A stretch of 64,000 nt of DNA, taken from Candidatus Tectomicrobia bacterium. Lineage in GTDB: Bacteria > UBA8248. The position numbers and the translations under genes are program-made. Each line of letters begins with the position of its first letter. The first letter of the stretch is position 1. The notes under the pieces were generated by a model that saw only the letters and a list, made by a program, of their open reading frames with translations, was not told where the DNA came from and searched no databases. The stretch is taken from assembly GCA_016192135.1 (NCBI GenBank), contig JACPUR010000019.1:62001-126000 (forward strand). The letters run 5' to 3'. Shown here piece by piece: positions 1 through 9,716 of this stretch.

Positions 1-898
1 GCCGGATGATCTCCTCGAACTCGGCCCGCGTGATCTCCCGCCGCCAGGAGAGGGGCTCGGGGCCTCCGATCTCGAGGGCGAAGAGGGCCGACGCGCGCTC
101 GGAGAGCCCCCGCTTCGCCGCCTCGCAGAGAACGGTCAGCTCCCCCACCCGCTCGGGGCTCGCGCCGAGGTCCAGGCCCGCCTCCTCCCGCGCCCGGGCG
201 CGCGCCCAGTCCGCGAGGGCCCGGTCGAAGTCGTCCCCGCCCAGGCGGGTGTCGCCCCCGGTCGCGAGGACCTCGAAGATGCCGTCCTTCACCCGCAGGA
301 TGGAGATGTCGAAGGTGCCCCCGCCCAGGTCGTAGACCGCGATGACGCCCCGGTCGCGGTCGTGGAGCCCGTAGGCGAGGGAGGCGGCCGTGGGCTCGTT
401 CACGATGCGGAGGACATCGAGGCCCGCGAGCCGGCCGGCGTCCTTGGTGGCTTGGCGCTGGGCGTCGTTGAAGTAGGCGGGGACGGTGACGACCGCCCGC
501 GTCACGGGCCGGCCCAGCGCGCGCTCGGCCCGCGCCTTGAGCTCGCGAAGGATCAGGGCGCTGATCTCGGGCGGGCTGTAGGAGCGCCCGCGCGCCCTCA
601 CGTGGGCCACCTCCTGGTGCGCGGGGTCCACCTCGAAGGGCATGTGGCGGAGGTCTTCCTCGATGTCGCGGTAGCCCCGGCCCATGAAGCGCTTGATGGA
701 GAAGACGGTGTGCCGGCTGTTCGAGACGCGGTCGGCCTGGGCCCGGTCCCCCACGAGGACGCGGTCCGGCCGGAAGCTCACCACCGAGGGCACGAGGGCG
801 CGCTCTTCCGGGGGCGCCAGCACGCGGGGCCTGCCGTCCCGCATGGCGGCGACCAGGCTGTTGGTGGTTCCCAGGTCGATTCCGACGATCTCGGTCAC
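1..898 (-). CDS. hscA: HscA, Hsp70-family chaperone for Fe-S cluster assembly (3' part outside window)
   Basis: The Hsp70 ATPase helps IscU release its Fe-S cluster to acceptor proteins, working with HscB. Only the first 299 codons are present, covering most of the nucleotide-binding domain. The N-terminus reads [18 protein letters not shown], the phosphate-1 motif of DnaK/HscA proteins, and near the window edge [11 protein letters not shown] matches the conserved ITRAxFE segment. The start is GTG at 896-898, overlapping the hscB stop in a GTGA arrangement, so translation is probably coupled. The isc context favours HscA over DnaK. The substrate-binding domain lies beyond the edge and cannot be checked. 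Confidence 0.93.
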   Translation of the reverse strand, partial: MTEIVGIDLGTTNSLVAAMRDGRPRVLAPPEERALVPSVVSFRPDRVLVGDRAQADRVSNSRHTVFSIKRFMGRGYRDIEEDLRHMPFEVDPAHQEVAHVRARGRSYSPPEISALILRELKARAERALGRPVTRAVVTVPAYFNDAQRQATKDAGRLAGLDVLRIVNEPTAASLAYGLHDRDRGVIAVYDLGGGTFDISILRVKDGIFEVLATGGDTRLGGDDFDRALADWARARAREEAGLDLGASPERVGELTVLCEAAKRGLSERASALFALEIGGPEPLSWRREITRAEFEEIIR

Positions 899-1551
899 GA
901 TGCCGTTTCCAGGGCTTCCCGCAGGCTGCGGAGGGTGTTCTCGATGTAGTTGCGCTGGCTGAGGACGGAGCGCAGGCGCCGGAGGGCATCCTCGGGCACC
1001 GTCCGCCCCTCGTCCACGGCGCGGTCCCACTGCGCCCCCAGGTCCTCGAGCGCCTTCCGCTGGCCGGCGCGCAGGGCCTCGAAGCACTCCCGCGCCGCCT
1101 GGATGCGCCCGCGCAGCTCCTCGGCCTCCTCCCCCTCGCAGCCGCAGCGCAACTCGGCGGCGGCCTCCTGGGCCTCGAGGATCTGCTCGAGGAGATCGGC
1201 CGGGGGCCGGGCGTCGTTCTCGGCCAGCTTGCCGCTCGCGCGCTCGACCAGGTAGACGGCGCGGCGGACGGGGTCCCTGAGTATCTTGTAGGCCTCGTTC
1301 AGGCGGGCCGAGGCCTCCAAGCTGCGGATGCGCTCCCCGACCGGGGCGTTCATGAAGAAGTCGGGGTGGAGGCGGCGGCTCAGGGCGTGGTAGCGAGCCT
1401 CGAGCGCGCGCTCGTCGAGCGAGACCTTGGGAGGGAGGCCGAAGAGGCCGAAGTGGCTCACCTCCGCCGGGATGCGGCGGACCTCGCCGCCCTCCCCGAG
1501 GAGGGCGAACTCCTTCTCGTCCGTCAGGGCCTCGTGCATCGTCTCACCCAT
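895..1551 (-). CDS. hscB: HscB, J-domain co-chaperone of HscA
   Basis: J-protein that delivers IscU to HscA and stimulates its ATPase. The J domain covers about residues 34-105 with the HPD signature at residues 62-64 (RRLHPDFF), followed by a C-terminal helical part of about 100 residues (roughly 120-218) that in the family binds IscU. The product is 218 residues, longer than E. coli HscB (171), because of a 32-residue N-terminal extension; an internal Met at residue 5 is an alternative start. It ends in a 4-bp overlap with hscA. It is separated from iscA by a hairpin with a T-tract, so hscBA may be expressed at a lower level than iscRSUA. Confidence 0.92.
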   Translation of the reverse strand: MGETMHEALTDEKEFALLGEGGEVRRIPAEVSHFGLFGLPPKVSLDERALEARYHALSRRLHPDFFMNAPVGERIRSLEASARLNEAYKILRDPVRRAVYLVERASGKLAENDARPPADLLEQILEAQEAAAELRCGCEGEEAEELRGRIQAARECFEALRAGQRKALEDLGAQWDRAVDEGRTVPEDALRRLRSVLSQRNYIENTLRSLREALETAS

Positions 1552-1579
1552 GCGCTTGCGCCACGAAGGGCTCCGCCAG

Positions 1580-1613
1580 AAAAAAGCGCGCCGCGGATTT
1601 CGGCCGGGCGCGC
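1580..1613 (-). terminator. intrinsic terminator or attenuator between iscA and hscB
   Basis: On the minus strand a perfect 7-bp stem (GCGCGCC at 1586-1592 pairing with GGCGCGC at 1607-1613) encloses a 14-nt loop and is followed by six T residues (A1580-A1585 on the plus strand). It lies in the only sizeable gap of the operon, between iscA (ends 1628) and hscB (starts 1551). The geometry fits a Rho-independent terminator with read-through into hscBA. Confidence 0.7.
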
Positions 1614-1627
1614 GTCTTTTCGCTGAC

Positions 1628-1993
1628 CTACGCGGAGAAGCTCGATCCGCAGCCGCAGGTCTGCCGGGCGTTCGGATTCTTGAACGTGAAGCCCTTCCCC
1701 ATCAGGCCCTCCTCGTAGTCGAGGACGGTCCCGGCGAGGAAGAGGGCGCTCTTGCGGTCCACGGCCAGGCGCACGCCGTCGCGCTCGACGACCGTGTCCG
1801 TCATCGGGTTGAGCTTCTCCGCCGGCTCGAACTGGAGCACGTAGGAGAGCCCCGAGCATCCCCCGCCCTTCACGCCCACCCGGACGATGGAGCCGGCCTT
1901 CCCATCCTTCTCCATGAGGCGCTTCATGTGGGCGAAGGCCCCGTCCGTCACCTCGAGCGAGGCGGGCTTCCTGGCCGCCGCGGCGTCCGTCAT
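1628..1993 (-). CDS. iscA: IscA, A-type Fe-S cluster carrier
   Basis: Small A-type carrier that accepts Fe-S clusters from IscU and passes them to apoproteins. The 121-residue product carries the three invariant cysteines: C46 in GGGCSGLSY and C113/C115 in the CGCG motif near the C-terminus. The core FKNPNARQTCGCG segment is diagnostic of the HesB/IscA family. It follows iscU after a 16-bp gap in the same operon. The first 12 residues are an Ala-rich extension. A-type carriers (IscA, ErpA, SufA) are hard to separate by sequence; operon position is why IscA is chosen. Confidence 0.93.
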   Translation of the reverse strand: MTDAAAARKPASLEVTDGAFAHMKRLMEKDGKAGSIVRVGVKGGGCSGLSYVLQFEPAEKLNPMTDTVVERDGVRLAVDRKSALFLAGTVLDYEEGLMGKGFTFKNPNARQTCGCGSSFSA

Positions 1994-2009
1994 GATCTCT
2001 CCCTTTCCC

Positions 2010-2417
2010 CTAGTGCTTCTTGCGCTCGGCGAGGGGCATGCCCTTCTTCGACCGGTAGTCGTTCAGCGCCGTCTTGATGGCGTCCTCCGCCAGGACGGAG
2101 CAGTGGATCTTCACCGGGGGAAGGTTCAGCTCCTCGACAATCTGGGTGTTCTTGATCTGCTCGGCCTCGTCGACGGTCTTGCCCTTGAGCCATTCGGTGG
2201 CGAGCGAGCTCGACGCGATGGCGCTGCCGCAGCCGAAGGTCTTGAACTTGGCGTCCTCGATGACGCCCTCCTCGTTGACCTTGATCTGCAGCTTCATCAC
2301 GTCGCCGCACTCGGGGGCGCCGACGATGCCCGTCCCCACGCTGGGGTCCTTCTTGTCGAGGGACCCCACGTTGCGGGGGTTGTTGTAGTGATCCACCACC
2401 TTCTCGCTGTACGGCAT
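2010..2417 (-). CDS. iscU: IscU, Fe-S cluster assembly scaffold
   Basis: Scaffold on which IscS-derived sulfide and iron are assembled into [2Fe-2S]. The start is ATG at 2417 (MPYSEKVVDHYNNPRNVG), preceded by a GGGAG ribosome site; longer upstream extensions lack family similarity. The 135-residue product has ligands C37, D39, C63 and C106. The LPPVK motif at residues 99-103 is the classic HscA recognition site, which matches the presence of hscBA in this operon. Length and motifs are those of a standard housekeeping IscU. Confidence 0.96.
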   Translation of the reverse strand: MPYSEKVVDHYNNPRNVGSLDKKDPSVGTGIVGAPECGDVMKLQIKVNEEGVIEDAKFKTFGCGSAIASSSLATEWLKGKTVDEAEQIKNTQIVEELNLPPVKIHCSVLAEDAIKTALNDYRSKKGMPLAERKKH

Positions 2418-2493
2418 CGGTTGCTCTCCCTGGATGGCCCTCGGGCCGTCCTTGAAAGCCGGGTCCCCGCGGGCGCCCGGCACTCGGTTCGCG

Positions 2494-3714
2494 TTAGTGG
2501 GCCTGCCACTCCACCTTCGAGAGGTCGACCCCCTCCTTCACCATCTCGTAGAGGGGGCTCATCTCGCGGAGCCGCTTGACGATCTCCGTCGTCTTCTCGG
2601 CCACGTACTCGATCTCCTCCTCGGTCGTGAAGCGGCCGAAGCCGAAACGGATGGAGGAGTGGGCCAGCTCGTCGCCCCGGCCCATGGCCTTGAGCACGTA
2701 GCTGGGCTCGAGGCTCGCCGAGGTGCAGGCCGAGCCCGATGAGACCGCCACGTCCTTGAGCCCCATGATGAGGGACTCGCCCTCGACGTAGGGGAAGCTC
2801 ACGTTGAGGTTGCCCGGCAGGCGCTTCGTCTCGTGGCCGTTGACGTACACCTCGTCGAGGCTCTCGAAGATGATGCTCTTGAACTTCTCGCGCAGGTTGA
2901 CGAGGCGGACGCTCTCCTCCTCCATCTCCCGGGCGCACAGCTCGGCCGCCTTCCCGAAGCCCACGATGCCCGTCACGTTCAGGGTGCCCGACCGCATGCC
3001 GCGCTCGTGGCCGCCGCCGTCGATGAGGGCCGCGAGCCGCACGCGCGGCTTGCGCCGCCGGACGTAGAGGGCGCCGATCCCCTTCGGGCCGTAGATCTTG
3101 TGGGCCGACATCGAGAGGAGGTCGATGCACATGTCGTCCACGTTGATGGGCACCTTGCCGTAGCCCTGGGTGGCGTCGGTGTGGAAGAGGACGCCCCGCT
3201 CGCGGCAGAGCTGCCCGATCTCCTTCGCCTCGTTCAGCACCCCCACCTCGTTGTTGGCCGTCATGATGGAGACGAGGATGGTGTCGTCGCGCAGGCGCTC
3301 CTTCACCATCCCGGCCGTGGTGATGCCATCCGTCGGGGGCTCGATGTAGCTCACGTCGAAGCCCCACGTCTCGAGCCGCTTGGCCGAGTCGATGATGGCC
3401 TTGTGCTCGATGGCCGAGGTGATGATGTGCTTGCCCTTGCTCTTGTACATCTCGGCCACGCCCTTGAGGGCCATGTTGTCGGACTCGGTGGCCCCGCTCG
3501 TGAAGATGATCTCGCGCGGGTCGGCGCCGATGACCGAGGCGATCTGCTCGCGGGCCGTATCGACCGCCTTCTCCGCCTCCCAGCCGTAGGAGTGGTTGCG
3601 GCTGGCGGCGTTGCCGAACTTATCCTTGAAGTACGGCAGCATCGCCTCCACCACCCGGGGGTCGGCCGGGGTGGTGGCTTGGTAGTCCATGTAGATCGGG
3701 AATTTCAGGCTCAT
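2494..3714 (-). CDS. iscS: IscS, cysteine desulfurase
   Basis: PLP enzyme converting cysteine to alanine and enzyme-bound persulfide, the sulfur source for Fe-S clusters, thiolated tRNA and, in some bacteria, selenium handling. The 406-residue product has the PLP lysine in [10 protein letters not shown] (K206), the PLP-binding histidine region IEHKAI near residue 104, and the mobile-loop catalytic Cys in [17 protein letters not shown] near residue 330, which defines group I desulfurases. Its ATG overlaps the iscR stop (ATGA at 3711-3714), so the two are translationally coupled. Confidence 0.97.
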   Translation of the reverse strand: MSLKFPIYMDYQATTPADPRVVEAMLPYFKDKFGNAASRNHSYGWEAEKAVDTAREQIASVIGADPREIIFTSGATESDNMALKGVAEMYKSKGKHIITSAIEHKAIIDSAKRLETWGFDVSYIEPPTDGITTAGMVKERLRDDTILVSIMTANNEVGVLNEAKEIGQLCRERGVLFHTDATQGYGKVPINVDDMCIDLLSMSAHKIYGPKGIGALYVRRRKPRVRLAALIDGGGHERGMRSGTLNVTGIVGFGKAAELCAREMEEESVRLVNLREKFKSIIFESLDEVYVNGHETKRLPGNLNVSFPYVEGESLIMGLKDVAVSSGSACTSASLEPSYVLKAMGRGDELAHSSIRFGFGRFTTEEEIEYVAEKTTEIVKRLREMSPLYEMVKEGVDLSKVEWQAH

Positions 3715-4136
3715 CGAGGCTCTCCCACGGAAGTGCCGATCATATCGAGTAGGGTCATTCCCTCAAGCAGGTGCGTGACCTTCTGCTGGATGCGCTCCAT
3801 CGGCCGCACGATGGGGCAGTGGCGGAACTGCTCGCAGTCCGAGGTTTCGCCCGCCTGGCAGATGGCCATGGCGATGGGGCCCTCGATCGCGCGGATAACC
3901 TCGGCCACCGTGATCGAGTCGGGCCGGCGCGAGAGCACGTAGCCTCCCTTGGGGCCGTTCCGCGACTCCACGATGCCGCTCCGGGCCAGGATCTGCATCG
4001 TTTTCGCCAGAAGCTCGGCCGGGATGCAGTAGGCCGCCGCGATCGCCTTGGCGTTGGTGGCTTCCCCCTCCCCCTGCTCGGCCAGATACGCCAGCGCCAT
4101 CAGGCCGTAGTCGGTCCGCTTGGAGAGGGTGAACAT
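3711..4136 (-). CDS. iscR: IscR, Rrf2-family Fe-S-sensing regulator
   Basis: Rrf2-type winged-helix repressor that senses Fe-S status and autoregulates the isc operon. The start is ATG 4136 ([19 protein letters not shown]), with a GGAGG site 8 nt upstream. An HTH covers about residues 28-70. Cluster-ligand cysteines are C93, C101 and C107, spaced C-X7-C-X5-C rather than the C-X5-C-X5-C of E. coli IscR. The 141-residue product lacks the long E. coli tail. It is first in the operon, and its likely binding sites are in the promoter at 4209-4272. Confidence 0.93.
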   Translation of the reverse strand: MFTLSKRTDYGLMALAYLAEQGEGEATNAKAIAAAYCIPAELLAKTMQILARSGIVESRNGPKGGYVLSRRPDSITVAEVIRAIEGPIAMAICQAGETSDCEQFRHCPIVRPMERIQQKVTHLLEGMTLLDMIGTSVGEPR

Positions 4137-4208
4137 GGGCTGCCTCCATCTGGGCATCCGGGCGGCCGCCGGAGCTTTGGCATACGGCGCTCCGGCGCCG
4201 TTTCTTAA

Positions 4209-4227
4209 GGCGACAAAATCGGTCGCC
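4209..4227. promoter_or_regulatory. inverted repeat in isc leader (possible regulator site)
   Basis: GGCGAC (4209-4214) and GTCGCC (4222-4227) form a perfect inverted repeat with a 7-bp AT-rich centre. It lies just downstream of the predicted isc -10 box, where a repressor would block transcription. It does not obviously match the E. coli IscR type 1 or type 2 consensus, so assignment to IscR is inference. Confidence 0.4.
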
Positions 4228-4243
4228 GATGAATCTACTCGCA

Positions 4244-4272
4244 TATATACGGCCGGTTTTCGGCCCTGTCAA
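4244..4272 (-). promoter_or_regulatory. isc operon promoter
   Basis: On the minus strand a perfect -35 TTGACA (4272-4267) is followed after exactly 17 bp by TATATA (4249-4244). It sits about 100 nt upstream of the iscR ATG. It is one of the best sigma70-type promoters in the window. The spacer contains a GGCCG-N5-CGGCC inverted repeat (4251-4265). Confidence 0.75.
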
Positions 4273-4366
4273 CCCGCCAAGCCCAATCAAATCCAGGGGA
4301 TTTAACAACGAAACCGGGGCACTGGCGAATCTTCACGTTCAGGGGCAGAAGTCTCTTTAATTATTG

Positions 4367-5554
4367 TTATTTCTCCCCCGGCGTGGTCACCAGGGTCCAC
4401 TTTCCCCCCTTGATCCGTACCATGACGAGGGCGTCCGGCCCCAGGCCGTTGTGGTTGCTCTCGGAGAAGTTGAAGCGCCCCGTCAGGCCGACGTACTGGC
4501 GGGTGTCCACCAGGTACTTGGGGACCCGGGCCCGGCTGGCCCCCGCCGCCCGCAGGGCCCCCAGGAGGAGCCGGAAGGCGTCGGCGGCGAAGCCGGCCAC
4601 CCCGTCCGGGGGGCGGCGGTGGCGGAGGAGGAAGACCTCGCGGAACTCCTGGAGCTCGCGCAGGCCCGCGGCGTCCGCGGGGAGGATGCCGGCCGCGGGC
4701 ACCCGGGCGGCGGGGAACACCACCCCCTCGGCCGCCCGCCCCGCCTCCTTGAGGTCGAGCTCAGGCCCCAGCGCCGTCCCGAAGTAGACCGGCACCTCCA
4801 GGTCCAGCGCCATGCGGGCCCGCACGAGGTCGAGCTGGGCCGCCGGCCCTCCCCAGTGGACGAAGGCCTCCATCCCCCGGACGCGCGCCCGGTGCAGGAA
4901 GGGCAGGAAGTTATGCTCGTCGGGGCGGTAGGCCTCGTTCATCAGGAGGGAGATGCCCGCCTGGGGCGCGAGCGCGCTGAGCTGGGCGCGGCCCTCGGCC
5001 CCCCGCGCGTCCCCCTCCCCCAGCAAGGAGATGCGAGTGACGCCCACCGCCACCATGTGGGAGAGGATGGCCCGGGCGCCCAGCGAGGCGGGCAAGGCCG
5101 TCGAGAACACCCAGGGCCGCGGCGGATCGAAGACATCCTCCGGGGCGGCGAGGGTGAAGAGAGGAATCCGCTGCCGGTCCGCCTCCCGGGCGGCGGCCCG
5201 GACCTCCTCGAGCCCGGCCGGGCCGAGGACCGCCACCGCCTCCTTCTCCCGCGCCAGCTCCCGCACGGCCCCGGCGGCGCGGGCGGGGCTCCCGCCCGAG
5301 TCCACGATCAAGAGGACGAGCGCCCGGCCGGCCACCCCCCCGCCCGAGCGGTTGGCCTGGTCGAGCTCGAGCAGGAGGGCGTCACGGGCCTCCCGGCCGG
5401 CTTTCGACCCCGGGCCCGAGAGATCGAGCACCGCCCCCGCCACCACCGGAGCGGGGGCCTCGGCGGCGCGCGCCGGCCCGGCCGGGGCCAGGAGGGCCGC
5501 GGCGAGAAGCGCGGGGGCGAGGAGCATCCGCGGGAGGCGCTTGCGCGCGGGCAT
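4367..5554 (-). CDS. LivJ-like periplasmic amino-acid/ligand binding protein (type 1 fold)
   Basis: Predicted solute receptor of an ABC transporter of the branched-chain amino-acid class (Peripla_BP_6). It has a clear signal peptide (MPARKRLPRMLLAPALLAAALLA..ARA). The mature part begins PVVAGAVLDLSGPGSKAGREARD, the typical LivJ opening in which Gly/Ser residues contact the ligand, and continues with VLGPAGLEEVRAAA and an ending YVGLTGRFNFSESNHN..PDALVMVRIKGG, both common in this family. ATG 5554 or the ATG 9 nt upstream could be the start. No permease or ATPase genes are adjacent, so it is an orphan receptor here; the ligand cannot be told. It diverges from mutY. Confidence 0.85.
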   Translation of the reverse strand: MPARKRLPRMLLAPALLAAALLAPAGPARAAEAPAPVVAGAVLDLSGPGSKAGREARDALLLELDQANRSGGGVAGRALVLLIVDSGGSPARAAGAVRELAREKEAVAVLGPAGLEEVRAAAREADRQRIPLFTLAAPEDVFDPPRPWVFSTALPASLGARAILSHMVAVGVTRISLLGEGDARGAEGRAQLSALAPQAGISLLMNEAYRPDEHNFLPFLHRARVRGMEAFVHWGGPAAQLDLVRARMALDLEVPVYFGTALGPELDLKEAGRAAEGVVFPAARVPAAGILPADAAGLRELQEFREVFLLRHRRPPDGVAGFAADAFRLLLGALRAAGASRARVPKYLVDTRQYVGLTGRFNFSESNHNGLGPDALVMVRIKGGKWTLVTTPGEK

Positions 5555-5632
5555 GGCGTACAATGGCGTCCGTCCCTGTGCGTGAATCTCGATCCGCCCG
5601 GATTGCCGCTAGCTAGCGGCCGAGCCTTGGCC

Positions 5633-6810
5633 ATGTCAAACCGGCGCAATCCCGCCCCTCCCGGGGCGTCCCCGGTCCCCGGCCGCCCCCCGGGCGCCAA
5701 GGGCCCAAGCTCCGTCTGGCGCAGGCGCGTGCGGGAGCGGCTGCTCGGCTGGTACGGCCAGGAGAAGCGCGCGCTTCCCTGGCGGGGGGAGAGGGAACCT
5801 TACCGCGTTTGGGTGTCCGAGGCCATGCTCCAGCAGACCCGGGCCGGGACGGCCGCCCCCCGCTACGCCCGCTTCCTCTCGCGTTTCCCCACCCTCCGGG
5901 CCCTGGCCGACGCCCCGCTCGAGGCCGTCCTGGCCGAGTGGCAGGGGCTCGGCTACTACGGCCGCGCCCGCAGCCTCCACCGCGCCGCCCGCGAGGTGGC
6001 CGGGCGCTTCGGCGGCCGGCTCCCCTCCGACCCAGAGGCGCTCCGGTCCCTCCCCGGCTTCGGGCCCTACATGGCGGGGGCCGTGGCGAGCATCGCCTTC
6101 GGCCTGCGCGAGCCCGCCGTGGACGGGAACGTCCTGCGCGTCCTGAGCCGGCTCCTCGACCTCCCCCTCCCGGTGGACAAGCCCGGGGGCCGCGCCGCCG
6201 TCGAGGCGGAGGCGCGCGCCCTCCTCCCCTCCTCGCGGCCCGGGGACTTCAACCAGGCCCTCATGGACCTGGGGGCGGGCCTCTGCCTCCCCCGCGGCCC
6301 CCGCTGCGGCGAGTGCCCCTTAGGGAATCTCTGCGCGGCGAAGAAGGCGGGCACGGTCTCGAAGCGGCCCGTCAAATCCCCCAAGCGTCCCCCGCGCGAG
6401 GCCACCGTCTTCCAGCTCTGGGCCGAGCGGGGCGGGAGGCTCCGCCTCGTGCGCCGGAAAGAGGACGGCCTCTTCGGCGGCCTCTGGGAGCTCCCGGGCT
6501 GGATGGCGGAGGGAAGGCCCGAGCCCGGCGAGGCCGAATGGAGCGCCGCCTGCGCCGAAAGCCTCGGCCCCGGCTGGACGGCGGGGGAGGAGATCGCCCG
6601 GGCGGAGCGCGCCCTGACCCACCGGCGGATCCTCTTTGTCCTCCGCCGCGCCCTTCCCCTGAACGGCGCGCGCCCCGTCCTCAAGGAGGAAGACGGCGCC
6701 ATCTGGGCGGACGCGGAGACGCTCAAGGCGCTGCCGCTCTCCAACGCGCAGCGCGCGGCCATCGAGGCGGGGAGGCGGGGGATGGAAAAGAGGCGGGGGA
6801 GGCTCGCGCC

Positions 6811-6814
<4 letters not shown>
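5633..6814 (+). CDS. mutY: MutY, A/G-specific adenine DNA glycosylase
   Basis: Removes adenine mispaired with 8-oxoguanine. The start is ATG 5633 (MSNRRNPAPP). E63 in SEAMLQQT is the catalytic Glu, the HhH segment LPGFGPYMAGAVAS leads to the catalytic Asp D164 (VDGNV), and the [4Fe-4S] ligands C218-X6-C225-X2-C228-X5-C234 are canonical. The C-terminal NUDIX-like domain that reads 8-oxoG covers about residues 255-385. The 393-residue length suits the family. The N-terminal 25 residues are Pro-rich and poorly conserved. Its TAG stop shares a CTAG with the stop of the convergent kinase gene. It needs an Fe-S cluster, fitting the isc operon nearby. Confidence 0.96.
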
Positions 6815-8103
<1,289 letters not shown>

Positions 8104-8193
8104 GGCCGGCAGCTTACCAAGACCCGGCCTCCTCTGAAGGGCGGGGGCCGGCGGCGCCGCGCCCGGCCCCCTTTCCGCTCTTACGCGCACTCC

Positions 8194-8619
8194 CTACCCC
8201 AGCCCCTCCGGCAGGCTCTCGACGAAGCGGCGGATCTCGTCCCGCACCCGGCGGTAGTGGGCGAGGGCCTCCTCCTCCGACCGGGCGCCCTCGGCGAGGC
8301 GGGGCGGGTCGTCGAAGCCCCGGTGCAGGACGCGCGCCCCGGCCGGGAAGACGGGGCAGGTTTCGTGGGCGTGGCCGCACACCGTCACCACCCAGTCGAA
8401 GCGCTCCCCGGCGAGATCGTCCAGGGTCTTCGAGCGCTGGCCCGAGATGTCCACCCCGGCCTCGCGCATCACCCGCACCGCCCGGGGGTCGAGCCCTTTA
8501 GCGAGCAGGCCCGCCGAAAAAGGCTCGATGGCCTCGCCCTTGAACACCCGGGCGAAGCCCTCCGCCATCTGGCTCCGGCAGGAGTTGCCCGTGCAGAGGA
8601 AGAGGACGCGGGATTTCAT
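8194..8619 (-). CDS. arsC: ArsC, thioredoxin-coupled arsenate reductase / LMW-phosphatase fold
   Basis: Reduces arsenate to arsenite using a three-cysteine relay. The 141-residue product begins MKSRVLFLCTGNSCRSQMAEG: C9-X4-C14-R-S is the phosphate-binding loop. C81 and C88 in VTVCGHAHETCP correspond to the relay cysteines of the pI258 ArsC type, which is regenerated by thioredoxin. No arsR, arsB or acr3 gene is adjacent; the small permease at 11251 is on the other strand. A plain LMW protein tyrosine phosphatase is the alternative, but the second CX6C pair favours arsenate reductase. Confidence 0.88.
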   Translation of the reverse strand: MKSRVLFLCTGNSCRSQMAEGFARVFKGEAIEPFSAGLLAKGLDPRAVRVMREAGVDISGQRSKTLDDLAGERFDWVVTVCGHAHETCPVFPAGARVLHRGFDDPPRLAEGARSEEEALAHYRRVRDEIRRFVESLPEGLG

Positions 8620-8653
8620 GGGGATCGATCCTCGCGTGCGCCGCCGTGAATTT

Positions 8654-8721
8654 GTAGGGGCGAGGCACGCCCCGACCCTGCGTAACCGGCCATCCGCCTC
8701 GATGAGAAATGCGGCCCCTAC
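8654..8721. repeat. family A palindromic repeat, long variant
   Basis: Begins gtaggggcg and ends cggcccctac, the terminal signature shared by family A elements in this window, with a 50-nt interior. It sits between the epimerase gene and arsC, just before a second copy. Confidence 0.6.
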
Positions 8722-8743
8722 GGAATCTGCGCCGGGCCCCTCT

Positions 8744-8771
8744 GTAGGGGCGGTTCGCGAACCGCCCCTAC
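8744..8771. repeat. family A palindromic repeat (28 bp)
   Basis: Perfect 28-bp palindrome built of gtaggggcggttcg and its complement. A nearly identical sequence recurs at 11115, 30845 and, with other centres, elsewhere. Intergenic. Confidence 0.8.
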
Positions 8772-8810
8772 GAAGTCCTTGTTCCGGCACGTCTCCAGCC
8801 TGGCGCGGCC

Positions 8811-9716
8811 TCACCCCCTCCCGAACCGCTCCCTCAAATAGTCCTCCAGCGCTCGGGGCTCGAAGCCGAAGGCGCGCTTCATGGGCCCGGGGTCGCAGAC
8901 GTTGTCTTCGGCCAGCATGGTGATCTGGTCCTCGGTGAAGGGGGGCTTCACCGGCAGGAGGTTGAAGAGCTTGGCCTGGAGCCGGGCCACGGGCTCGGGG
9001 ATGTGGGGGAAGAACCGCCGCTTGCCCATCGCCCCCGCCACCATGCGCAGGAGCTCCTCCAGGGAGTAGGCGCGCTCGCCCCCCAGCTCGAAGGCCTGGC
9101 CGGCGGTCTCGGCCTTCGTCAGGGCCCCGGCGAAGCAGCGGGCCACGTCCTCCACCCAGATGGGCTGGAGCCGTCCCCGCCCCGCCCCGATGACGGGCAC
9201 GGCGGGGGAGCGGCGGGCGATGCCGGCGAAGACGTTCAGGAACTCGTCGTTCTCCCCGAAGATGATCGAAGGCCGGAAGATGGTCCATGGGATGGGGTTC
9301 CCGCGCACGAGCTCCTCGGCCGCCCACTTCGTCTGCTGGTAGTGGGCGGGGGCGCCCGGGCGGGCCCCGAGGGCGCTCATGTGGAGGTAGCGCTTGACCT
9401 TGGCCCGCTCCGCCGCGGCCAGGACGCGCCTCGTGCCCTCGACGTGGATGGCCTCGTAGCCGGGCGTCCCCTTCTCCACGATGACGCCGACCAGGTGGAC
9501 CACCGCCTCGCACTTCGACATGAGCTCGGCGAGCTGGTCCGGGCTGCTCGCGGTGATGTCCCCGCGCACGGGGTAGACGCCCTCCAGGGCGGTGAGCCGC
9601 CGCCGGTGGGCCTCCGCGTCGCGCGAGAGCACCCGGCACTCGTGCCCCGAGAGCGAGAGATGGCGGAGGACGGCCCCCCCCACGTAGCCCGAACCGCCGG
9701 TGACGAACACTTTCAT
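8811..9716 (-). CDS. NAD(P)-binding atypical SDR, complex I NDUFA9-like family
   Basis: Extended/atypical short-chain dehydrogenase of the NmrA/NDUFA9-like group. The Rossmann motif TGGSGYVGGAVLRHL is at residues 6-20, followed by an acidic/basic switch and VVHLVGVIVEKG. A YQQTKWAAEE segment resembles the YxxxK pair, and WTIFRPSIIFGENDEFLN is typical of NDUFA9-like epimerase homologues. The length is 301 residues. The start is ATG 9716, overlapping the truD stop by ATGA (9713-9716), so it is co-transcribed with truD. The substrate is unknown; in related bacteria such genes are often annotated as NADH-ubiquinone oxidoreductase-associated or ubiquinone-biosynthesis proteins. Confidence 0.88.
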   Translation of the reverse strand: MKVFVTGGSGYVGGAVLRHLSLSGHECRVLSRDAEAHRRRLTALEGVYPVRGDITASSPDQLAELMSKCEAVVHLVGVIVEKGTPGYEAIHVEGTRRVLAAAERAKVKRYLHMSALGARPGAPAHYQQTKWAAEELVRGNPIPWTIFRPSIIFGENDEFLNVFAGIARRSPAVPVIGAGRGRLQPIWVEDVARCFAGALTKAETAGQAFELGGERAYSLEELLRMVAGAMGKRRFFPHIPEPVARLQAKLFNLLPVKPPFTEDQITMLAEDNVCDPGPMKRAFGFEPRALEDYLRERFGRG

